Source: Ruminococcus sp.
Lineage (GTDB): Bacteria > Bacillota > Clostridia > Oscillospirales > Ruminococcaceae
NCBI GenBank assembly: GCA_021202895.1
Contig: JAJQCE010000015.1
Span: 161,671-225,670 of the forward strand
DNA length: 64,000 bases
Direction of reading: 5' to 3'
Position 1 is the stretch's first letter. Each line of letters starts with the position of its first letter. The translations under genes were made by a program, and so were the position numbers. Positions 44,131 through 52,188 of the stretch are shown piece after piece. Below the pieces are notes generated by a model. That model had not been told where the DNA came from. It did not search any database and saw nothing but the letters and a program-made list of their open reading frames with translations.

Positions 44131-44159
44131 TTGACAAGCGCAATGTTTTGTTGTATAAT
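44131..44159 (+). promoter_or_regulatory. Consensus promoter of a lipoprotein gene
   Basis: TTGACA at 44131-44136, 17 nt, TATAAT at 44154-44159. A weak hairpin (TTTCCATC with GATGGAAA) just upstream may end the gtrA transcript. Confidence 0.85.
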
Positions 44160-44235
44160 AAGAGTACGAGGAGCATAAACGGCATTTAGCTTTCTACGCT
44201 CCCAAACACTAGGTCATGAGAAAGGATTATACAAA

Positions 44236-45150
44236 ATGATTGCATGGAAGAGTGCGGCCTGCCTGCTTGCGGCGGTTTCGCTTTGCGTTATGGCAGGCTG
44301 CTCAGACAGCGATTCAGATACAGATACAGACAGCGTTTCAGCTTCCGACAGCGTTTCAGATTCCTCTCAAAGCGACAGTGAGGACGCTGACTCGGATGAC
44401 AGCGAAGAACAGACTGAAAGTGATGAGGAAAGCGAAGCTGAGGAATATTTGGCAGGAGATAAGCTTACTGCGGCAGCGGAGCTTTTTGGTGGCGATTACA
44501 CGTATACAGCGTCGGTGAGCTATTCTGATGACGAAAGCACGGTTACTGAGGTAACGCTTGTAAGCTATGGCGATAAGGTTTACCAAAAAGCGGTGTCAAG
44601 CGGCTCTGAGGGCTTGCAGACTAATGCGGTTTACCTTTTTGACGGTTCGATGGCGTATGCGGCGGATCTTAATCTTGGAGTTTATTCGCAGACGGACGAA
44701 AGGGAAAATCTCAACACTGTGCTGAGTGTGATTGACGCTGAGCTTGAAAACACGGCTACGAGGATTCCTAACGATGAAGCTTATACCTATGAGGAGTACA
44801 CCTACACGGGAAGCACCTACATGAGCGTGTTTGACTTTTACTTCGGCGAGGACGATTCACTTGAAAAGTATACCGTCACCTATCTTAGGGAAACTGAGGA
44901 CGATTTGGTAGAAACGGTTGAGATTGGTTCGATTGAGCAGAGCGTTGACGAGAGCGTGTTTGACAGTGCGCTTGAGGGCTTGGAAAGCTTTGATGATTTC
45001 ACTGAGGACGAGCGGTTGGGCTTTTGTCAGAATATTTGCTCTGAATATTCGGTGAGCACCGACGATATGTACACGCTTGACATCACAACGGACGATTTTA
45101 AGACGATAAGCTTTGACGATTTCACCACGCTGATTTACACCTTTGCTTAA
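44236..45150 (+). CDS. Acidic lipoprotein of unknown function
   Basis: 304 residues. A signal peptide ends in the lipobox MAGC (Cys22), followed by about 45 residues almost only of Ser, Asp, Glu and Thr, then a folded domain rich in Tyr, Asp and Thr (SVSYSDDESTVTEVTL, AYAADLNLGVY). The architecture is like small cell-surface lipoproteins of Ruminococcaceae; no family recognised. AAAGGAT precedes the ATG. It has its own consensus promoter. Confidence 0.8.
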   Translation: MIAWKSAACLLAAVSLCVMAGCSDSDSDTDTDSVSASDSVSDSSQSDSEDADSDDSEEQTESDEESEAEEYLAGDKLTAAAELFGGDYTYTASVSYSDDESTVTEVTLVSYGDKVYQKAVSSGSEGLQTNAVYLFDGSMAYAADLNLGVYSQTDERENLNTVLSVIDAELENTATRIPNDEAYTYEEYTYTGSTYMSVFDFYFGEDDSLEKYTVTYLRETEDDLVETVEIGSIEQSVDESVFDSALEGLESFDDFTEDERLGFCQNICSEYSVSTDDMYTLDITTDDFKTISFDDFTTLIYTFA

Positions 45151-45220
45151 GCTTTGGCAAGAAAGCGGGCATCCCTATGGCTTTGCTTTGGCGTGGTAAA
45201 AACAAAAAGAGAGTAACGAT

Positions 45221-45679
45221 ATGAAAACGACAAATATTTTACAGCTTCTCAAGCCGAAAGCGCTTATAGCGTACATTTACGAGGATGCTACGGTACGGCA
45301 GGCGATTGAGAAGATGAGGCGCAGCGGCTTCACTGCGGTGCCGGTTATCAACCGAAACGGCGAGTATGTCAAGGCGATAGCCGAAGGGGATTTTCTTTGG
45401 TTCATGATGACGCACGACACGGCGGATTTGAGCGAGCTTGAAAATTACAAGGTGAGCGATATTCCGAAGAGAGTGGTGTGCGAGCCTGTGTATGTCTATT
45501 CGACGATTGAGGATTTGTTCAAGCTTTCGATGAATCAGAACTTTGTTCCAGTGGTTGACGACAGAAGCGTTTTTATCGGAATAGTGACGAGAAAGGATAT
45601 TTTGCAGGTCTGCTACGAAAAGCTAAAGGACAGCGAAGCATTTTTGAGCGTTCACGAGTACGAGCGTGAGGACATTTAG
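45221..45679 (+). CDS. CBS-domain pair protein (DarB/CbpB-like)
   Basis: 152 residues made up of two CBS domains (YIYEDATVRQAIEKMRRSGFTAVPVI and VYSTIEDLFKLSMNQNFVPVV with IGIVTRKDIL). Stand-alone CBS proteins of this size in Firmicutes bind c-di-AMP or adenine nucleotides and regulate partner enzymes; binding here is inferred only. It sits between the acidic lipoprotein and a D,D-carboxypeptidase gene. Confidence 0.88.
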   Translation: MKTTNILQLLKPKALIAYIYEDATVRQAIEKMRRSGFTAVPVINRNGEYVKAIAEGDFLWFMMTHDTADLSELENYKVSDIPKRVVCEPVYVYSTIEDLFKLSMNQNFVPVVDDRSVFIGIVTRKDILQVCYEKLKDSEAFLSVHEYEREDI

Positions 45680-45730
45680 TCTTTAAGACAATTTTGATTT
45701 AACAATTTTAAATATAAGGAGAGATTAAAG

Positions 45731-46972
45731 ATGAGAGAAAAAAATAAAGCTAAGGGAAGTGCGGCGCTGTGCGCTATTCTGATTATGATTATGCTGATTG
45801 CGGTGGGAACAGCAGTACTGGTTGTAACGGGCAGAAGTGATATAGACGAGAACGCCAATATGCCGGCATCGATATTTTCTTCATCTGAGGAGGAGGAAGA
45901 AACCTCATCGGAAGAGGAAACGTCGTCAGTTGAAGAGGAAGAGGATTTAACTATGGCGTATCCTGAAAAGGGATACGAGTTTATAAAGACGAACATAGAG
46001 AGCCTGAGCGCAAAGTACACGGTGCTTTACGACATGACGGATGGGATACTCTATTCGGCGAAGAACTACACTAAGGAAACCTATCCTGCCTCGCTTACCA
46101 AGATAATGACGGTGATTGTAGCGCTTGAAAACTGTGACGATTTGTCGCAGACATACACCTTTACAGAGGACGATATTGCCTCTTTGCAGGAGGAGAACGC
46201 TTCTGTAGTAGGCTTTTCGGAGGGCGAAGAGGTTACGATTGAGGATATGCTTTACGGAGCGGTGCTGATGAGCGGCGCAGACGCTACTCTTGGACTGGCA
46301 AACGCTGTTGCAGGCTCTGAGGAGGCTTTTGTAGAGCTGATGAACGCAAAGGTTACCGAACTGGGACTCGAGGGAACGCATTTTGTAAACGCAAGCGGAC
46401 TGCATGACGACGACCACTATTCAACCTGCATGGACATTGCGCTTATGATTAAGTATGCGATAAACAGCGAGGAGATAGGCGAGAAGTTCTTGGATATAAT
46501 TTCAGCTGAAACCTACACGACTTCAAAGACGGACGAGAATCCGAGCGGAATTACCTTGACAAGCATTTTCTCACAGAGATATGCGGGCTACTACATAGAC
46601 CGTGACGCTGACGGCGAAGCGGACGCTGATATAATCGGCGGCAAGACGGGCTTTACCGATGAATCGGGATATTCTCTTGCGTCAGTTTACAAGATAGGCG
46701 ACAACTACTATGTTTGCGTTACCATTCATTCCTCGTCAGCAGACCAGGCGACTATTGACAACATAGCTGTTGCGGAGGCTTACCTGCCTGTTTCGGATTT
46801 AGTTGACAGCGATATAGTTGAGGACGAGGACGAGGAATCCAGCGTGATTGACACCACTCCATCGGCTGAGGATCAAACCGAAAGCACGGAGGATCTGACA
46901 GAATCTGATTCAAGCGAGGACGATTCAGACGAGGACGAGGATAGCACCTCTGTTTCTGAGGACGAGTCATAA
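45731..46972 (+). CDS. D-alanyl-D-alanine carboxypeptidase (S11 family)
   Basis: 413 residues: an N-terminal membrane anchor (about 13-35), an acidic linker, the peptidase domain and a long Asp/Glu/Ser tail of about 50 residues. Active-site motif 1 is S-L-T-K (ASLTKIMT), motif 3 is K-T-G (GKTGFTDE). Motif 2, normally S-x-N, reads S-G-A (MSGADAT), a variant I have seen in clostridial homologues. It trims the terminal D-Ala from peptidoglycan stems outside the cell. AAGGAGAG precedes the ATG. Confidence 0.9.
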   Translation: MREKNKAKGSAALCAILIMIMLIAVGTAVLVVTGRSDIDENANMPASIFSSSEEEEETSSEEETSSVEEEEDLTMAYPEKGYEFIKTNIESLSAKYTVLYDMTDGILYSAKNYTKETYPASLTKIMTVIVALENCDDLSQTYTFTEDDIASLQEENASVVGFSEGEEVTIEDMLYGAVLMSGADATLGLANAVAGSEEAFVELMNAKVTELGLEGTHFVNASGLHDDDHYSTCMDIALMIKYAINSEEIGEKFLDIISAETYTTSKTDENPSGITLTSIFSQRYAGYYIDRDADGEADADIIGGKTGFTDESGYSLASVYKIGDNYYVCVTIHSSSADQATIDNIAVAEAYLPVSDLVDSDIVEDEDEESSVIDTTPSAEDQTESTEDLTESDSSEDDSDEDEDSTSVSEDES

Positions 46973-46989
46973 AAATTATAAAGCATAAA

Positions 46990-47020
46990 ACAAGGACTGC
47001 GAAGTGGCAGTCCTTTTTCT
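46990..47020. terminator. Intrinsic terminator
   Basis: AAGGACTGC (46992-47000) pairs with GCAGTCCTT (47007-47015), then T run; lies between convergent genes. Confidence 0.85.
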
Positions 47021-47034
47021 TTTAAAAAAGTATG

Positions 47035-47973
47035 TTAAAACAGTCCCTCGTCTCTTTTAATATCAGCTATCACTTTTTTTACCTCGTCAACAAAGAGCGT
47101 ATCGGTCTTGCTGAAGCGGTAGCTGCTCAGGCTTATCAGAGCGTCACGGTTTCTCTTGTTTTTCTGCACAATAGGTCTTTGCACAAGGTTAAGCTCGGCA
47201 AGCATTTTCTTAGGCAGCGGTGAAACGTACATAAAGGTTTGAGGATTTGAGCGGAGAATGTCGAACTGACTTCCTCTTTCAAAAACGTAGATGTGACGCT
47301 TGTGGCTGTTGAGGCGCCTGCTTCGCCTTTGAAGTGCGCTGGAGCCTGGAAGCTCCGTGTCGCCGTGGAGAATTTCTATGTATTCGCTCAGGTCTTTTTC
47401 ATCAAGCACTCTTGACGCTGTAAGAGGAGAGCTTTTGCTCATAAGAACCATGTAATCATAGCTCCAAAGCTCCTGAGCCTTGATATTTTTTTCATTTAAA
47501 AGCGAGGTGAAATATTCCTCATTTTGAGCTTCATAGCGGATAATCGCAAGCGAGCAGCTGCACTCGACAATGGAATCTATCGCCTCAAATGAATTTGTTT
47601 CCTTAAAGCGAATGTCCATGCTTTCGGCATTTTCAAGCTTTTTCAGAAACTCAGTGAAGGAATATGCGACATAGCTTGCTCTTGGAACCATAAGCTGAAA
47701 ATCAATTGCGTTTTCGTTTGTGTCCTTGTAGAGCGATTCCATCTTGTCCATCTGGACGATTATCGCCTTTGCGTACTGCAAAAATTCCTGCCCCTTTTCG
47801 GTAGGAACAACTCCCTTTGCGGAGCGTTTGAATATCGGTATTCCCACCTCAATTTCCATTTCCTTGATAGCCTTGGACAAATTGGGCTGTCCCATATACA
47901 GCGCCGCCGCCGCCTTGGTTATAGAACCCTGCCGCTCAACCTCAACCATATAGCGCAGATGTGTAAGATTCAT
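47035..47973 (-). CDS. LysR family transcriptional regulator
   Basis: 312 residues. The winged-helix domain is classic (HLRYMVEVERQGSITKAAAALYMGQPNLSKAIKEME), followed by the linker helix and an effector-binding domain that is only loosely conserved. AGGAGG lies before the ATG. It is not divergent from an obvious target: apgM lies upstream in the same orientation. Its ligand cannot be inferred. Confidence 0.9.
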   Translation of the reverse strand: MNLTHLRYMVEVERQGSITKAAAALYMGQPNLSKAIKEMEIEVGIPIFKRSAKGVVPTEKGQEFLQYAKAIIVQMDKMESLYKDTNENAIDFQLMVPRASYVAYSFTEFLKKLENAESMDIRFKETNSFEAIDSIVECSCSLAIIRYEAQNEEYFTSLLNEKNIKAQELWSYDYMVLMSKSSPLTASRVLDEKDLSEYIEILHGDTELPGSSALQRRSRRLNSHKRHIYVFERGSQFDILRSNPQTFMYVSPLPKKMLAELNLVQRPIVQKNKRNRDALISLSSYRFSKTDTLFVDEVKKVIADIKRDEGLF

Positions 47974-48100
47974 AGCCGTTCCTCCTTTTAAAAGCGCACG
48001 TTTGTTCTTTGGTTTGCCGTATTTTCATTCTACATTAATATTCTACACTTTAATTTGGAGATTTTCAAGAGCTATTATTTGAATTTTTCCTTACAAAGCT

Positions 48101-48136
48101 AAAAAAAGACAGCCAGGCGCTTAAACCCAGCTGTTT
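48101..48136 (-). terminator. Intrinsic terminator after apgM
   Basis: On the minus strand ACAGCTGGG and CCTGGCTGT pair (with two G-T pairs), followed by CTTTTTTT. Confidence 0.75.
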
Positions 48137-48139
48137 AGC

Positions 48140-49351
48140 TTATTCGCTTAGGAACTTATCCATAAGCACATGACCCTTGTCGATAAAAAGTCCTGTTGAC
48201 TTAGCTGTTTCCTCGCTGAACCTTTCAACACCGTCAACCTCGCCTTTTTTGTGGTAAATCATAAACGGTATCGGGTCGTTGGTGTGGGTTCTCAGCGAAA
48301 GCGGTGTCGGGTGGTCGGGGCAAACTAAAATCTTGTAGTCGTCATAGCTTTCCAAAGCCTTAACCACAGGCGTCAAAATCTTCTCATCAATAAGCTCAAT
48401 CGCTCTCTTTTTGTTCTCAATTTCATATCTGTGACCGCACTCGTCGGGAGCTTCGATATGTACATAAACAAAGTCCTGCCCATTGGCAAGCTCGTCAATG
48501 CAAGCCTGCGCCTTGCCCTCAAAGTTTGTGTCGATATAGCCTGTCGCGCCCTCAACGTTCACCACGTTCATTCCGCTGAATTTGCCGATACCCTTAAGCA
48601 GGTCTACTGCGCTAATCATAGAGCCCTTAAGCCCGTACTTTTCGCTGAAAGCCGTCAGCGGCTTGCAAACTCCCTCGCCCCAGAACCACATTGAATTGGC
48701 AGGACGCTTTCCTCTCTCAATTCTCGCAAGGTTTACAGGGTGGTCTTTGAGCAAATCATAGCTTTTAACCATCATATCGTAAAGCTTTGCGGCATTTTCA
48801 TGAGTGGGGAGATACTCCTTTATCGGCTTGCCTGTGATGTCGTGAGGCGGAGTGAGCGTGCCTACGTCAAGCGTGCCGTTATTCCAGATAAGGCAGTGGC
48901 GGTAGCTCACACCCGAATAAAGCTGAAATTCCTCACAGTTAAAATGCTCCGCCAAAAAATCAATGAGAACCTTAGCTTCCTCAGTGGAAATATCGTCGGC
49001 ACAGTAGTCGATAATCGTCTTGTCACTGTAGCTTTCCTCATCAGAGAGTGTAACGAGATTGCACCTGAACGAAACGTCTGTAGGCTTCATGTCAATGCCG
49101 ATAGAGCCTGCTTCAAGCGGCGAGCGTCCCGAGTAGTAAACCGCAGGGTCGTAGCCCAAAACCGAGAGATTCGCAACGTCCGAGCCAGGCTTAAGCCCGT
49201 CAGCCACGCTCTTTACAAGTCCCACTGTGGATTTTTTTGCCATTTTGTCCATCGTAGGCTTAAAAGCGGCGTCCATCGGCGTTTTGTTTCCCAACTCCTC
49301 GACAGGATAATCCGCCATCCCATCGCAGAGTATTACAACGTATTTTGTCAT
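48140..49351 (-). CDS. apgM: Cofactor-independent phosphoglycerate mutase, archaeal (ApgM) type
   Basis: 403 residues from the ATG at 49351 (AAAGGA 10 nt upstream; an ATG at 49360 is 1 nt from it). Alkaline-phosphatase superfamily metalloenzyme converting 3- to 2-phosphoglycerate. The metal-site start VVILCDGMADYP, the nucleophile serine in GSDVANLSVLGYD, and HIEAPDECGH and CPDHPTP metal ligands are visible. The form is the short one common in archaea and many clostridia, unlike the 510-residue GpmI. A structured leader precedes it. Confidence 0.9.
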   Translation of the reverse strand: MTKYVVILCDGMADYPVEELGNKTPMDAAFKPTMDKMAKKSTVGLVKSVADGLKPGSDVANLSVLGYDPAVYYSGRSPLEAGSIGIDMKPTDVSFRCNLVTLSDEESYSDKTIIDYCADDISTEEAKVLIDFLAEHFNCEEFQLYSGVSYRHCLIWNNGTLDVGTLTPPHDITGKPIKEYLPTHENAAKLYDMMVKSYDLLKDHPVNLARIERGKRPANSMWFWGEGVCKPLTAFSEKYGLKGSMISAVDLLKGIGKFSGMNVVNVEGATGYIDTNFEGKAQACIDELANGQDFVYVHIEAPDECGHRYEIENKKRAIELIDEKILTPVVKALESYDDYKILVCPDHPTPLSLRTHTNDPIPFMIYHKKGEVDGVERFSEETAKSTGLFIDKGHVLMDKFLSE

Positions 49352-49542
49352 ATATATCAAATCCTTTCTTGACTATTACCTTAAATTATTTAAGGGTCGA
49401 TAGTGACGTTAGGGTCGATATGCCCTTAATGACCCTTAAAAATGATTTAAGCTAGGCTCAAGTCTTGGTTCGCATACGTCTAGTCAAGCTCTGGCAAGAA
49501 CGTTAGTTCTTTATAGTACAAAAGTTCTTACAGCTTACTAGC
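49352..49542. other. Structured gap between fakA and apgM
   Basis: It contains TTTAAGGGTC (49389-49398) and GACCCTTAAA (49431-49440), a perfect 10-bp inverted repeat, with the direct repeat AGGGTCGATA inside. A 38-nt hairpin element at 49494-49531 resembles that of the adh leader. Either could be a 3' end of the fakA message or the 5' leader of apgM. Confidence 0.6.
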
Positions 49543-51165
49543 TCACTCAACAGAAATCAGATAGTAGTAAATCGGCTGACCGCCTCTTGCGGTGTTTATT
49601 TCAAGGCTTGAGAACCTCTTTTGCAGTGCGGCATGGAGCGCTTCGGCATCGCTGTCCGTCACGTCCGCTCCGTACAGCACGGTGACAAACGAGGCACTGG
49701 AGCTTACCATTTTCTTGACGAGCTTGAACGCTGCCTTGGTGACGTCCTTTTCTGTAAAGGCAAGCTTGCCGTTTTCAATCGCAAGAATCTCTCCCTGCTT
49801 TATCTGGTGAGAGCCAAGCTCTCTGTCACGAGCCGCAAAGGTGATTTGCCCTGCTGAAACTCTTTCAAATGCTTTAGTCATTTCAAGGCGGTTTGCGGCG
49901 AAGTCAAGCGTTTCGTCAAATGCCATCATTGCGCTCATTCCCTGCTGAATCGAACGTGTTTCAAGCACGCAGACTCTCCTGTCGGCAAGTGAAACAGCCT
50001 GCTGTGCCGCCATGATTATATTTTTGTTGTTTGGCAGAACAAAAACTGTTTCCGCAGGGCAGCTTAAAATCGCACTTAAAATATCATCTGTGGACGGGTT
50101 CATAGTCTGACCGCCCTTTACAATGCAGTCTGCGCCTAAATCGGTAAATATCGCCTCTATGCCACTTCCTGCTGCTACTGCGACAAATCCGTAGGGCTTT
50201 TCAGGCTTGGCAGGTTCTGCACCCTTTTTCTTCTGGTTTTCGTGCTGCAAGCGCATATTTTCAATTTTAGGCATATTTATATAGCCAAACTCCAGCCCCT
50301 TTTGAATCGCAAAGCCAGGCTCGTTTGTGTGAACGTGAATCTTTATAACCTCATCGTCCTCCACCACTACAACGCAGTCGCCGATAAGTTCTAAATACGC
50401 TTTAATTTTGTCGGCATACTCGCCTTTTTTGGCTTTGGTGACAAGCATTTCAGTGCAGTAGGCGTAGTTAATTTCATCGTCAAACTTTCCAACAGCGTTC
50501 GAGAAGCTTTCTACAGTGAGCTTTTCGTCCGCTTCTGCAAAAATATCTCCGCCGCCAAAAATGCGGTTCATCTCGTCAAGGATAATCACCAGCCCCATGC
50601 CGCCTGCGTCTACAACTCCAGCTTTAGCCAGAAGCGGCAGCTGCGTGGGAGTTTCCTCCAAAGCCTTTTGAGCGGCAAGAGAAGCGTCGCCGAATACAAT
50701 AAGCGGATCGTTTGAGGAAATTGCGCTCTCGTGCGCCTTTTCAGCGGCTTTTCTGGCGACCGTGAGGATTGTACCCTCTGTGGGATTCATAACCGACTTG
50801 TACGCTCCCTCGACCCCTAATCGCAGGCTCTCGTCAAGCAGTGAAGCGTCCATCTCACTTTGCCCCTTAAGCGCAGTCGCAAAGCCTCGAAAAAGCAGTG
50901 AAAGTATAACGCCCGAGTTTCCTCTTGCGCCTCTCAGCATTGCCGCCGCAGTCTTTTCAGCAGCCTCTCCAATCGGCACGCCGTCAGGCAGACCCTTAAG
51001 CGAAGCCGCCGCATTCAGAATTGTCATAGACATGTTGCTCCCCGTGTCTCCGTCAGGCACAGGAAAGACGTTAAGCTCGTCCACAGCTTTCTTTTTATCG
51101 TTTATAACATTTGCCGCGCTTATAATCGCGGAGCAAAACGCTTTGCCGTCTATTGCAGGATTCAA
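49543..51165 (-). CDS. fakA: DAK2 domain fatty-acid kinase FakA
   Basis: 540 residues from a TTG at 51165 with GGAGG 8 nt upstream; a TTG at 51180 precedes the ribosome site. The N-terminal DAK2/DhaL kinase domain has NVFPVPDGDTGSNM (Mg-nucleotide aspartates) and MLRGARGNSGVILS; the C-terminal half is the FakB-interacting region. FakA phosphorylates fatty acids carried by FakB (DegV-type), feeding phospholipid synthesis. Neither fakB nor the often adjacent asp23-type gene is present here. Confidence 0.92.
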   Translation of the reverse strand: MNPAIDGKAFCSAIISAANVINDKKKAVDELNVFPVPDGDTGSNMSMTILNAAASLKGLPDGVPIGEAAEKTAAAMLRGARGNSGVILSLLFRGFATALKGQSEMDASLLDESLRLGVEGAYKSVMNPTEGTILTVARKAAEKAHESAISSNDPLIVFGDASLAAQKALEETPTQLPLLAKAGVVDAGGMGLVIILDEMNRIFGGGDIFAEADEKLTVESFSNAVGKFDDEINYAYCTEMLVTKAKKGEYADKIKAYLELIGDCVVVVEDDEVIKIHVHTNEPGFAIQKGLEFGYINMPKIENMRLQHENQKKKGAEPAKPEKPYGFVAVAAGSGIEAIFTDLGADCIVKGGQTMNPSTDDILSAILSCPAETVFVLPNNKNIIMAAQQAVSLADRRVCVLETRSIQQGMSAMMAFDETLDFAANRLEMTKAFERVSAGQITFAARDRELGSHQIKQGEILAIENGKLAFTEKDVTKAAFKLVKKMVSSSASFVTVLYGADVTDSDAEALHAALQKRFSSLEINTARGGQPIYYYLISVE

Positions 51166-51208
51166 CTGACGCACCTCCAAAAAATTTACGGGGGGATTAT
51201 ATACACTT

Positions 51209-51237
51209 ATTATACCTCATTTTTTATGCTTTGTAAA
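51209..51237 (-). promoter_or_regulatory. Promoter of fakA
   Basis: On the minus strand TTTACA (51237-51232), 17 nt, TATAAT (51214-51209). Confidence 0.8.
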
Positions 51238-51286
51238 GCGGTTAAAAAAAATTTACAAGATTAAATCAAAAAAGTGAAATTAGATG

Positions 51287-51315
51287 TTGACAAGCGGAAT
51301 AAAATATGTTATAAT
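51287..51315 (+). promoter_or_regulatory. Consensus promoter of mntP
   Basis: TTGACA at 51287-51292, 17 nt, TATAAT at 51310-51315. Confidence 0.87.
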
Positions 51316-51321
51316 TCATAC

Positions 51322-51395
51322 AATTTCTTGAGTGCAGCTATGTAGTTGCCCTCTAATAAGTAGAAAGCGTGTAAGTAGAGGTCGTGGATTGAAAT
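51322..51395 (+). other. Structured mntP leader
   Basis: Two consecutive hairpins: GCAGCTA with TAGTTGC, then CCTCTA with TAGAGG around a 20-nt loop. I do not recognise the yybP-ykoY Mn2+ riboswitch core, so the ligand, if any, is unknown. Confidence 0.45.
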
Positions 51396-51956
51396 ATGGG
51401 AATCGGCGAATTATTTATTTTGGCGGTAAGCTTGTCTATGGACGCATTTGCGGTGAGCGTCTGTAAGGGGCTGTCGCTTGGCAGGATAAGTGTAAAGCAC
51501 ATGGCGACAGCAGGACTTTGGTTCGGTAGCTTTCAGGCTCTTATGCCGCTTCTGGGGCATTTTCTCGGTAAAACTATTGCCGATATAGTGAGCAAATATG
51601 CTCATTGGACAGCGTTTTTCCTGCTTGTCTTTATCGGCGGCAATATGCTTAGAGAAACGCTGTGGGGCGATGAGGAGCAGGAGGATTCGGCTATGGATGT
51701 AAAAACTATGCTGCTTCTTGCAATCGCTACAAGCATAGACGCTTTCGCTGTCGGCGTGATGTTTGCATTTTTGCAGGTGAGTATTCTCCCGGCCGTCAGC
51801 TTTATCGGACTAACTACCTTTGTAATTTCAGCCGCAGGAGTAAAAATTGGCAGCGTGTTCGGACTTAAGTACAAGAAAAAAGCGCAGATTTGCGGCGGAG
51901 CGGTGCTGATTCTGCTCGGCGTCAAGATTTTGCTTGACGGATTAGGCATTTTGTAA
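51396..51956 (+). CDS. mntP: Putative manganese efflux pump MntP
   Basis: 186 residues with six hydrophobic segments in two homologous halves. The first half has SLSMDAFAVSVCKGL, the second ATSIDAFAVGVMFAF; these paired Asp-bearing helices are the MntP (DUF204) signature. It exports Mn2+. The ribosome site is weak. It is transcribed alone: a strong promoter precedes it and a terminator follows. Confidence 0.93.
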   Translation: MGIGELFILAVSLSMDAFAVSVCKGLSLGRISVKHMATAGLWFGSFQALMPLLGHFLGKTIADIVSKYAHWTAFFLLVFIGGNMLRETLWGDEEQEDSAMDVKTMLLLAIATSIDAFAVGVMFAFLQVSILPAVSFIGLTTFVISAAGVKIGSVFGLKYKKKAQICGGAVLILLGVKILLDGLGIL

Positions 51957-51973
51957 AATTTTATGATATTTTT

Positions 51974-52015
51974 CAAGCAGGATTTGTCAATTTGACAGCT
52001 CCTGCTGATTTTTTT
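51974..52015 (+). terminator. Intrinsic terminator after mntP
   Basis: AGCAGGA (51976-51982) and TCCTGCT (52000-52006) close a hairpin with inner TGTCAA/TTGACA pairing, followed by GATTTTTTTT. Confidence 0.85.
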
Positions 52016-52020
52016 GCCAT

Positions 52021-52122
52021 TTTACATTTCCTTTACAAAACATCTCTTTTGTAAAATCTAAAATTACGCTTCATTTACAGTCTTAAGATTTTGGTTTTTA
52101 CAATTTGAGTGTATCATATACT
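52021..52122 (+). promoter_or_regulatory. Pho box array and promoter of the pst operon
   Basis: TTTACA-like hexamers lie at 52021 and 52032 (11 nt apart), 52063 (ATTACG) and 52074 (11 nt apart), and 52097. This is the direct-repeat pattern bound by PhoP in Firmicutes. A -10 box TATACT is at 52117-52122 with no good -35, as expected for an activated promoter. Confidence 0.72.
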
Positions 52123-52188
52123 TGTCGGATGAATAAAATAAAGACAAAGGAGCGCACGCAGGGTGCGTTAAGGAAAGGAAAGATTTTT

